Below are positions 23,445 through 33,340 of a DNA stretch of 64,000 nucleotides, piece by piece (position 1 is the first letter of the stretch; every line of letters starts with the position of its first letter). The stretch is from Craspedostauros australis (lineage: Eukaryota; Bacillariophyta; Bacillariophyceae; Mastogloiales; Achnanthaceae): the NCBI GenBank assembly GCA_026770025.1, contig JAMXDE010000051.1, forward strand, positions 370,318 through 434,317, read 5' to 3'. Below the pieces are notes generated by a model. The model worked only from the letters and a program-made list of their open reading frames with translations. It was not told where the DNA came from and searched no databases. Position numbers and translations under genes: made by a program.

Positions 23445-25301
23445 ATTAATGAATACCGCAAGGATTGGATTACCTCTCTGACATCTGTGCTGTCTGCACT
23501 TTTCTCCTCCTCCTTTCAATTTCCCACCACGCGGAAAGGGAGCACGGACTCCATAGTACGTAGTTGATATGAATATTGACGCTGGGCCTGTGGCCCTCCT
23601 TAATCCGTCAAACGCTCCCCTTGTCACTTGGGACCTGCTGCTTTTACCATATCCATCGGCTCGGTGTGCCATAGGCGGCTAGCTCTGCGAGCATTCGCGC
23701 TGCTTGCTCCATCTAGACCGCAATTTGTTGCGCCGGAGCTGCACTTCCTGGAGCTGTTCTGACAATCCTCTCGCTGTTGGTATGGGCGTCTTTGAGCTGA
23801 AGCCGGACTGAAGCTGCTTGCTGTCTTAGAGCCTGCTCCATTTTGGCTTCGGCCGATTCCTCTCGTTGAAACAGTTTTTCATTCCAAAGCTGCCACTGCT
23901 CCCATGCGATTTCCCAAATGCGTTGAATTAAGCGTGTGGACCACTTGTTGGCCGTTCGTTTGGCTTCATGCTGACTCAGGAGTGTTTCTTGCAAGATGCT
24001 CCATTCTTTGGATAACAATCCCTTCCGCAGGGCCATGGACCCCACAGATGCCTGACTGCTCACTGCGGATCTCATTCCTGGTCCCATGTCTGTTGGTCGC
24101 AGAAAGACTGTGCCGCTGACCTGACTGCACAGAGCTGAAACCATCGCTTGCGAGACGCCTGGGCTGGTTGAATATCGATTCATCCAGTTGCGGGTGTCAG
24201 CCGCAGGCCTTGCCACCGCTCTCACCCTGGCAGGGTCCTTGCACTCCCAAAAGTGCGCGCTGCTCTCCTGTTCTCCACAACTGGGACATATATCAGAGCT
24301 GCGCAGGCCCCACAGTTGCATGCATTTTCCTGTCACCGCCTCTCCTGCAATGAGCTTGAATGATATTATCCTTTTGGAATGGTTGGGGCCTTGTAACTCC
24401 CCTGCAATGGCTTCCCACTGTATCTGGTCGCTGCTGCTGAACACCTTTCGCGCCTGAAGAATACCAATCGCCTATCGAGTGGCTTGCTCCCCGATACGTT
24501 GTCCTATCCTATGGACGTCAGCTTGGATTGGCGGTGGAATGACGCTCGCTCCCCTCAGATATGGCAGCCGTAAATGCACTCCTCTGACAGGGAAGCGCGC
24601 ACCGCCCCTGCGAGTCGATCTGCTTCCACGTTGAGGTGGGCCCAGTCGTCTAGCTCTGCCCACGCCCTGCCGCTGTCTTGGTGCCCTTATATGTGCCGCC
24701 CTTGCACCTCGATCGGGAGCTCATGACTTTGATTATGGACTGCTCTCTGCAGGTCTGCATCTGCGGACCCTGGGGATAAATGCTAATCTCGGCCGAGATC
24801 CTTGAGAGCACCCACGGCATCGCACTCTGGCACAGCTTTGCCTTGGGTGACTTGGCATGCCTTGCATATCACCTCTAGCATGACAAGGACCCGTAAATGC
24901 TTGCCAGCTCCACTTGGTGCAATTGCATGACTTTGTTGGTGGCCGGTGTGCAGTGGGTTATCCACAGCCTGGCTGCTTCGTCACCATGCTTGGCGTGTAT
25001 GCCCGCGCCAGCTGCGCCTCTACAGGTTGTGACCGATCCGCCACTGCACTCCATGAGCAATCCAGCTCGCATTGCTTCTGTGAATGTGAGTACGTCTCCC
25101 ATGATATCATGAACCTGGATCGCCCAAGATTTGGTCTGCGACACCTGGCCGATCAGATCGGGAAACGCCAAGCTTGGCACCTCAGATTGTGCCTGTCCCG
25201 GTCCCAAGCTCGGGACGATGATACGCCCTCTGTATTCATACCCATTGACCACTTCCTGACCCGGTCCAACTGTTCTGTCAGCCGTTGCATAGAGCTTCCG
25301 C
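23445..25301 (-). mobile_element. 5'-truncated non-LTR retrotransposon (LINE) insertion
   Basis: This 1857-bp block interrupts satellite DNA and is bounded by a 13-bp direct repeat CCTAGATCYGTCA (23432-23444 and 25302-25314, one mismatch), as target-primed reverse transcription leaves. On the minus strand it encodes, in two decayed pieces, sequence resembling the end of a LINE polyprotein. About 24790-25301 looks like an RNase H domain (a GAAGAGI strand, then VELASIYGSL, then ECDAVGAL). About 23713-24444 has the Cys/His motif CPSCGEQESSAHFWEC typical of the region after the reverse transcriptase. The catalytic part upstream is absent. Confidence 0.7.
23713..24444 (-). pseudogene. LINE C-terminal segment with CCHC-type zinc motif
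   Basis: A 243-codon open stretch carries KRIISFKLIAGEAVTG, then CPSCGEQESSAHFWEC (C-x2-C-x8-H-x3-C), then a Gln/Glu-rich helical tail (about the last 80 residues). This His/Cys cluster after a Lys/His helix is seen at the C-terminus of many stramenopile and other LINE reverse transcriptases, where it may bind nucleic acid. It has no start context of its own and is part of the truncated insertion, not a host gene. Confidence 0.55.
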
Positions 25302-26250
25302 CCTAGATCTGTCAAGGAGGGATCCAATTCTATGAATGCTGATATCATGGATTTCTGCGTGGGACGGGCCTGTGCGGTGGGCATGGCACTGTACAGTCTT
25401 CTGCCTATCTATGGATTTGGCCGGCCTTCTTGAGAGATGCTATCAACCGCACCACTCCAAGTAGATTGCAAAAGCTACAGCCATGAAGTTTGAAATAGTG
25501 TATTCATTTGGAAGTGATCCAATTCTACGGATAGTGATGTCAGGTGGCACTGAGCGGTGTCATGACGCGTGGATCACCTGAGCGCATCTCGATACGCCTT
25601 CCTGATGCATTCACAGCATCAAGCTGCATATCCATACTCTATGGAGTGTGTTCAGAGTCATCGAAGCCTTGGATTGGAATATGGTCGACATGCCATTGGC
25701 ACATATTCTCAGAACGCTGCACAACACGATGATCACCGTTCAGCATTGTGACATACCGGCATCCGTAGACAGCAATCCCTTCATGGCAGATCTAAGACTT
25801 CAAACTTCACGACCACACTCATTTGAGTATATCCGAAGCGAAACGCTTCTTCGAATGCAATAATACCGACAATGTATGTTTGCATATGCTTAGAACGTTG
25901 TCTACCATGATGCGTATTGTGCAGTATTGGGTGATATTAGCATCCATAGAATTGGATCCCTCCTTGACGGATCTAGGACTCCACACTCTATGTATGTACT
26001 CTTTGGAGTGTGATTGGAGTGATATGGCTGGTTGGATTGCTCCAAACGGTCTGTGGAATGCATAGATATGAAGAAGAATGTACATTGTGTTGCATGCCGT
26101 GCAGTATCACACGATTCACAGATTTGGATACCAGTGTCTCTTCCAGACGGATCTAGATGTTTTCAAGCTGGTATTATACCCATTGGAATGCCCTCGATGC
26201 GCTGATCTTGTTATAATGTAGTATGTTTATCCTTTCCAATGAAGGTTTGG
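25302..26250. repeat. Satellite array, about 182-bp units
   Basis: GGCATCCGTAGA.., AGCATCCATAGAATTGGATCC.. and TTTGGATACCAGTGTCTCTTCC.. blocks lie at about 25750, 25932 and 26113, a 181-182-bp period. The units match those at 19645-20830. Confidence 0.75.
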
Positions 26251-27170
26251 TCAGGATACGACCCACAACGCAAGGAATTGGAGCAACAGATGGATGATGC
26301 CCATATCTACAACTAAATCAGGCACTTATTCCCTTCATTAGATGCTATATTTTATGGATTAATTAAATGCATGCTGTGAAGACTATGACAAACATGTATG
26401 ATGTGGCTTGTACTTTTCTGTGTAATACAGGTGATCTACATTATGTACTAGCCTTGGAAGTTGATGCGAAGCCTTTGTGTCCATGGGATGTCGCATAGAC
26501 ATTCGGAAGTTTTGTGCCACTAAGTATTGCAAACACAGGCAGATTCATTCGCCACGATCGTGGTTGCCGTTTGCCATGCGCACAGATGCGTGACGAATGG
26601 CTTCTGCGGAACGAAACCCAAGCAACGTGACAAGACAAAACTTCACCGTTGGATCAGCTCCAAAATGTCCCCCCTGTGTCCCCCTCTGTCCCCCCTGTGT
26701 CCCCCGACACAAAAACTCAAACAAAGCCAAACTTGGTACTTGTTCTACGTATATTTGTACACAATATTTTTCATTGGCGGTAGGACATTTCAAACATAAT
26801 CGAAATAGCTAGCATATTATGTGTATGCGACACGAAATCGTGACTTGTCCAAAAATGAAGAACACATTTGTCCGAATTGAAACAATGTAACATGTCGCAG
26901 TACTCTGAAGCTTGTTTTCGGCATCACGCCCGTTCGCCAAACGACACGAAAGTGACACTCGTTTGCACAAGCGAACCTCACAACTAACCAAGCGCGCGAT
27001 TGGGAATCGGGCGAGAGCGGCGTTCCGGGATCAGGCACGCCCGGCGCGCAACTTCAGCGCTTGACGGGAACTACGTCATAAAGCACGACTCGATTCAGCT
27101 CAATCACGAGCTCGTGGAGTCGTGAGTGGACAAATTACCGTGTTCCCCTGCAAGACACGGGAATTTCGCT

Positions 27171-29096
27171 GAAACTGGTGTCCGGATGTTCGTGGTCAGT
27201 CCCCGATTCAATCGTGTTTAGGACAATTAAGACCCGGTTGTGTGACGGGACCTGCAGTCCGTAATCAGGCATGTCAACTTTTTCTGGACCATCCGGTACT
27301 TGGATTAGTCGTGGATAAATAAGACGATTTGGTAACCGACTCATTAGACTACTTCAACATCAGTTTCGTGGGTTCACGTTTCAATTCTGTGGAGACACAT
27401 TTCGATATTTTATATAACGGTTAAAAGAAATATATAACGGTTAGAGAGCAGGGCAGGCCACACAACACGGAACACTTCAGTGTCTTCCTGTTGCCGTTCT
27501 GAATCAGACAGCTCATTCTGAATTCAGAATCAGAACTTCTGAAGTTCTGAATCCGTTCTGACTCTGTTCTGAATCCATTCTGAAAGTCTGAATGCTCTTG
27601 TGGATGGAAGTCAAGTTCTTCGTCATTTGAAACATGGCGCATAACGTCTACTAACGCCTTCCTAACAAGACGAGTTGGTAACACAACAGCCACTCCTTTG
27701 TGCCAAGGACCCACACGCAAATCATCGATAGCCACTCCATTGTCTCTATCGCTGTCGCTGGTACTATTGCTGTTGCTGCATGCTTGCAAATCTTCACAAA
27801 TCAGGTCGCAAGTACGCACTCTTCGATTTTCGATGACTGACATCATCACATGCAACCAAGAAAAGAATACTGAGTAAAGTAACATGTTATCCTTCATCGT
27901 CACATTGACTACAACATCTTTTCTGGTGCCAAGATGCTTCGGCTCGTGGTCATGTTGTTGATGTCGCAGCCAGTGTTTGGCTGTTACTCTCTGTGTGTCT
28001 GTGTTGGTACACAGAAGAGCATTCGTGTTTCTGGGCAATGAACAAGAAACACTCTCGATTCAGAATCAGAATGGAAAAAGTCAGAAGTTCTGAAGTTCTG
28101 ACTCCGTTCTGAATCGGTTCTGAAAGTCTGAATCCGTTCTGAATCGGAGTCTGATTCTGAATCATTCTGAAACACGCCAGCCGCGCTTTCTAACATGGAA
28201 TCAGACCGACATGCGCAACGTTAATGTAACGTCTACATTTTTTCAAAAGTAGTGCTTGCAGACAGACTGTGGATACGCGGGACTCGATTCGAAACGTCAG
28301 GGTGTTCTGTTGGCGGTCTGTCCGTCGGTTTTATCCATGACTACGAGGTCCAGATCGCAGTTGATGCACTCACGATAACACTAGTTGTGGAGTTTTGGCC
28401 CCTTGTTGCCACTGGTTTGCTTGCTTTTGGGAGAAACGGTGATTGGATATTTAGAGCTATTTCGTGTTTACTCTCGCTGATCCGTCGTCTACGTCACAGG
28501 GAACGGATTCCACGTCATGAAAACGAGTCACAACAGAGGAAGAGACATCGTGTGGCTCTTCCTCCACAAAACAACGTGATGACCGTGTGCAGCAACAACA
28601 GAATGTGCCAGGCCAGGACAGCCAACAACACTCCACGTTGACCAGTCTCACAATGGAAACCAGCAACATCCAATCGTCTCGGAATACGACGAACCGCATT
28701 GGCGATCTGTACGACGCAGACGACAGTGCTTCGCCAATCATCACAACATCGTCTTCACCTTAGCTGCCAATCCTGTGAATGATGCATGCACAGCTCAGCC
28801 AATCCACATTCTTGCCACTGTTGCTGTTTCCATTTTTCTTCTCCGATAACATGCGGTGCGCACATGATCAACGTGGTACGGTATGCATCCTGCGCAACCG
28901 TGCAGCACGATCCTCCTGCAAGAACGCCAAGGCGCAAGGGACGACATCAACACAACCGAAAGTACCGATCCAGCCATGAGTGTGAAGGAGCCTCGAAGCA
29001 AACACGAGCAATAGTAAACCGCTCATCCAAATTCGAGAGGAAAGAAACAGCATTCCAGCAAACCACAACCAAGCAAAGATCACGTGGAAACCGAAG
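27171..29096. other. Gene-poor region with GTTCTGAATC short repeats
   Basis: Two blocks of degenerate 10-12-bp repeats around TTCTGAATCCG lie at about 27480-27600 and 28045-28180. An open minus-strand frame of 205 codons (27421-28038) includes one of them but resembles nothing I know. No other gene is supported up to the ATG at 29097. Confidence 0.5.
28339..28393 (+). repeat. Left member of a 55-bp inverted repeat pair
   Basis: Matches the reverse complement of 37566-37620 at 53 of 55 positions by eye, starting GACTACGAGGTCCAG. The pair brackets about 9.2 kb with a transposase remnant and a secreted-protein gene remnant. Confidence 0.85.
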
Positions 29097-31819
29097 ATGC
29101 TCAACTTCAAGGCAGCAACCATCACGGCGATCTTGCTCGCCGAATGCAAGACAATCGATGCCATCCTTCGCGGCCATAGATTGGTTGACCCAACCGACAA
29201 ACTTCATGTCGCGATGCAGGCAACCAGACTGCTGAAGGGCGACGGCGGTTTCATCCCAAAGAACTTCAAGGGTAACAAACAGACAGGAGCACCGTCCAAC
29301 AATCCGAGCAGCAATCCCAGTGTGGCACCAACCAGTTCGCCTACCAGCTCTCCTACATTGGCATCAACTGCATTGGCCGGAATAATGACGACAACACCGA
29401 CTTCTACACCAACCTTGCCACCAACTGGGGCACCAACTTCAAGGCCAACTGGGCAGCCAGTTGCCTCGGCGACCAGCAATCCAACCTTGAGGCCTACCTC
29501 ATCACCGACCGACCAGCCAACAGGCGGAGCAACCAGCATGCCAGCATCGGGGCCTACATCTGCATCAACTACCGCCTCGTTTGCATTTGATTCCAGCATC
29601 TCCGTGGCCTGCAAGCCAGATGTTGCGCCGCCATGCTTTCCGCCGGAGGCATTCGACCCAAATGCCATCATCTGCAATCCATCCAAGACTTCGTGCCGCG
29701 AGGCCGTCACTGCTGTTCGAAGCACACCAGGATTGCAGAATTACTTCGCATGCGCTGGCATCTTGACCAAGGGGGATGTGCGCAAGCTATTCAACCGATA
29801 TGCGTCCAACCCCTTGCTAGCTGAGGAGCTGACGCTATTGTCCGCCGCCGGCACCACTCTGCTCACAGCTCTCGGTGGCGAGGACATCTACTACGCGTGC
29901 CAGGACGCCGGGGCTCCATGCTGTGCAGAGGAGTATCACTGTACCAGTGCCGACGGTTACAGTTTCATGACCATTGCCACCACTGCCTGCATTGGGTCTG
30001 GATCTTGCGACAGGATGGGACTAAACCCATTAGTCCTGGATTCATCCTGTACCAGCAAAGGGGCATGCGCCAGCATGAACTCTCTTTATGTTTCCGATTC
30101 CTATGGTCCTCACCCAAAGTACGGCGTCACCTTCATTGGTCAACTGGCCTGCACTGATTATCTTTCGTGCACCCTCGTTGGCGATTATTCCTACAGAGAC
30201 GTCATCATACAAAGTGGCGCCTGCGTTGGACCTTACGCCTGTGCGGGCGATGGCTACCGCATTGAACAGTACAGGCCCAGCCGTTCCCAGAGCCACGTCA
30301 GAATTGGGTTCAATGCATGCCTTGGTGAGTTTGCATGCACCGGAGCCCATGCGAGCTTTTACTACGACTGCACATGCACACCGTCGCCGTCAGCTGGGAA
30401 GATTCAGGGCAGCTTGATCATCAGCGACAATGCCTGCGCCGCAGCCTACGCTTGCGCAGGATTGGGATTCGGTGACTCAATGACGACTGACATCATTGTG
30501 CCAGAATATGGCTGTGACAGCAGCGGCGCATGCTACGAATGCATGACAAAAACCAACTGCGACAGCGACGAAGTCTTCATTATCTACGATGCTGCCGTCG
30601 CCTGCCCCAAAGATGTTGATGGCGACCCAACCAGTGAAAAGGGTCGATCAATTCTGCATCAACAAAGACCACCGCCCAACAGATTGCCCAACTTTCGCCC
30701 CCTTCTCCGCTGACAAGCGATACCCCAATGATGATTCCGACAGAGCAGCCATCCGATCTGTCAACTTTTGTTCCAACAAACTCCCCAACCATCAACAAGA
30801 CCACCCTGCAGACCCTTTGCTTGAATGAGGCTGGGGAGGTTGCTGCGGGCTTCACCTCCAGACCAGTCGTCCTCTGCGATGATGATGTGGGCACATGCGC
30901 ACAATTCGTCAATGACAACGAGTCTCTCCCAACGGACAAGGACAGGTTCGTGAAAAGCATCTTCGGATGCGATGACGATCAAGGCAGCCGGACGTCGCAG
31001 GGACAGGTGCAGGTGCGATTCCATCACATCAAGAATGACCCCCAAGCAATCGCAGCCATCCTCACTACTCTCGAAGGCGATGGCATCCTTCTCACTGCGA
31101 ACGCCGCAAGCCTATCCACGAGATGCGGTGCTGTGGGCGGGGCCTGCCGCTGAGGAACTCTCGGTTGGACTCTCAGGAGCGACATCACCATCACCCTGGA
31201 CTCATGTGCAAGTGATAGTTCCTGCAAAGAGGTTTTGAAGGATGCCATCATCCTCAGCAGCTGTCTGGGGCCAAAATCCTGCAAGAATCTTGGATCTTTT
31301 TCCAGCCCTTCCAGTGCCACGGCCACCATTGGCTACCAGATCATCGGGCCAGCCGCATGAACCAGCACAAACAGCTGCGAGAATCTTGGGCAGAACATCT
31401 ATGGTAACATCCGGACCCAACACGCAGGATGAAATGGCGGGGACGGCTGCAAAGGCCTTGGAATTTGCGCCGACCAGTCTCCCAGTATCGCCACACCTAC
31501 TCTTGCCAACATCAATGTGGGGATGAACACTTGTCAGGGACAACGCGCTAGTCAGAATGTTCACGCTGGCCCGTTCAAGACTCTCGGTGGTATCACCATC
31601 GGCAGTGGCACATGCTTGTCACGAGACAGCTGTAACGGTGTTGCAAACTCCAACTTGGCGGTTGATGATCTGGTCGTGGCAGCGAACACCTGCGCGGCTC
31701 CAAGCAACTGTCAGGACTGTGTGGCGACAGACATATGCAGCGGCTCTCCTGGCCAGACCTACACCATCGACAGCCCATCCAACGACTGCCCTGGACAAAA
31801 TAACGATGCATGCTCTTGA
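29097..31819 (+). pseudogene. Secreted P-T-rich, Cys-rich repeat protein, interrupted
   Basis: ATG 29097 opens 538 codons. A hydrophobic N-terminus (FKAATITAILLA) could be a signal peptide. A Pro/Thr/Ser-rich linker of PT repeats (about residues 65-155) follows, as in many diatom cell-surface proteins. Next comes a Cys-rich domain with repeated AC-x4/5-C-x-G motifs, one per strand-like repeat (ACVGPYAC, ACLGEFAC, ACAAAYAC). That frame ends at 30711-30713. Similar sequence resumes in another frame from about 30662 and runs to 31819, with more P-T linker (SDLSTFVPTNSPT) and further C-x5-C repeats (SCLGPKSC, TCLSRDSC). This second part is interrupted by TGA at 31151, 31358 and 31430. The simplest reading is a pseudogene or a sequence with indel errors. 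The location outside the cell is inferred. Confidence 0.7.
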
Positions 31820-32169
31820 AAAATGAAATGGCAGACCGCACTCTCAGGGCGCGAACAGGAGTGGGAGTACAAACATCACGACATGTCCACATGTACGCCC
31901 ATGCTCATACGGTCGCATCTTCCGCAGCGGCAAGACAGCACGGATGCGATCCATATTCAGAACGAATGGCTCAACTCAACTCCATCGTTGCATATGGCAT
32001 GATGATCCAAGAATAAAATACATGTTACAATACAGTCATGGAACAATCGTTTGCATCCTGTGCTGTGCTGCGCCTTGCCAGTTGTGCATTCTCGTACTTC
32101 CATGTGCTAGTATAGCATGATATGGTACCTTCGCCCATGACTTCAAGGGAGCATATCCGAAGATGAACC
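31820..32169. other. Spacer between gene remnants
   Basis: An open frame reaches 32016 but has no recognisable feature. Confidence 0.4.
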
Positions 32170-32564
32170 ACACAACTTGGCTGCAGTCTCAACCACTCTG
32201 TCCAGAAGTCCATACGAAGGCACTGGCGTTCTGGCCGTACAACTCGCCGAGTACTTCAAACTTGTCCTGTCCGAGGCCAGCTCATCGAGGAAACGTTACG
32301 TGCGAAGTACAACGAAGACTCAGTGATGCCATGCTTGGCTATCTGGAACGTCTGTGTCTGTAGGAGGGGGCGTCCTGCATCTTTGTCTTCAGCATGCAGA
32401 CGATGGAATGGTTCATCGAATGTGGACTTGACGAGGTCGATGTCAGCTGGCTGTCACCCAGCCATCACACCGCGTACAATACCAAGCGCAACAACATGAT
32501 TTGCCTGAAGAAGATCACCAGCGTTCGGGATTTGGATGCCTCCGAAATGTGGTGGAATAGATAG
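32170..32564 (+). pseudogene. Remnant of an unidentified protein gene
   Basis: Three consecutive protein-like segments lie in different frames: one containing SPYEGTGVLAVQLAEYFKL (about 32190-32270), one with KYNEDSVMPCLAIWN (about 32300-32350), and one with FSMQTMEWFIECGLDEVDV, continuing to the stop at 32562-32564. Codon use and composition look like a real C-terminal region broken by two small indels, one in a G run near 32365. I do not recognise the family. Confidence 0.4.
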
Positions 32565-33340
32565 ATTACACAAGAAAGGCACAGTGGGTGCAATGGGCAC
32601 AATGCATAGTCGTATGTAACGTATTATAGGAGCTGCACTGGCACATCACATCACAACACAGCATAGTATAGCATACGAGCATTGTATGGTGTGTATTCGT
32701 TGCGATCTGCTCTACTCTACTCTGCTCCACCAATACATGACAATCGTGCTAGTGGCAGTGCCGTCGGCAGGGCACGAGCAGAGATGAATGATCAGAGGAT
32801 GCATCGTTGGTGCTCCAGTGACGAGTACAGACGCGTGGACTTGATGGCAGTAAAGATCGTGAGGGTTGCACATGTGTGATGAAAAGGAAGTGGAGTACAA
32901 GCATGGTACAGTGTGGTACAGATGTACAAGTGCGATACCAACAAAGAGGAGCCTTTGCCATTCGATGGGTTTGTGCAACACACACCGATTGTGCTGGCGC
33001 TCCGATCGACGCAGTTGAGGCCTTGGAGCGTTTTTTGTGTGTGGTTCGGCTGGAATTTTTCCGACCAGAGTGGAACGACACAACGTGATGGCTCCACGAC
33101 GCACACCATTCACGACACAAAAATAACGGTCTGCGTCACAAAAATCACATCACTCATCACAAAACACAAAACACAAAACAAACATCACACACCACACATC
33201 ACATCACAATCCTCCATACCATCAAACAGACGATGCGCACATCACAATCCTCCATGCCATCAAGCAGACGATGCGCACACAGGCACTTCAATCACAGATG
33301 TGCCTATAACATATACTACTACTACTACTTCGATTTGCAG
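32565..33340. other. Spacer with short repeats downstream of the transposase
   Basis: ACAAAACACAAAACA microsatellite at about 33155-33180 and a tandem duplication of a roughly 45-bp ATCACAATCCTCCAT..GATGCGCAC unit at about 33203-33280. No gene seen. Confidence 0.6.

Larger units (their letters stand above)
21436..27170. mobile_element. Large inverted-repeat structure II with satellite core
   Basis: The arm 21436-22342, continuing at 23162-23444, is a near-exact inverted copy of 25970-27170. The outer end reads GCGAAATTCCCGTGTCTTG on the left and its complement on the right. The arms contain a stretch of unknown function (about 21480-22080), the same CGCATCAACTTCCAAGGCTAG block seen in structure I, then satellite units. 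A solo LTR interrupts the left arm and a truncated LINE sits in the centre. The very high arm identity implies recent duplication or ongoing conversion. A 17-bp internal duplication of a CCCCCTGTGTCC-type segment distinguishes the right arm (about 26670-26705). Confidence 0.7.

Noticed and set aside
21567-27038. Pairs of identical short open frames on opposite strands (for example 21567-21788 and 26817-27038)
   Set aside because: Produced by the inverted-repeat arms; no domain, no start context, no sign of selection.
27421-28038. 205-codon minus-strand frame
   Set aside because: It includes GTTCTGAATC repeat DNA; composition is not protein-like at the end and no family is recognisable. Kept only as a remark.
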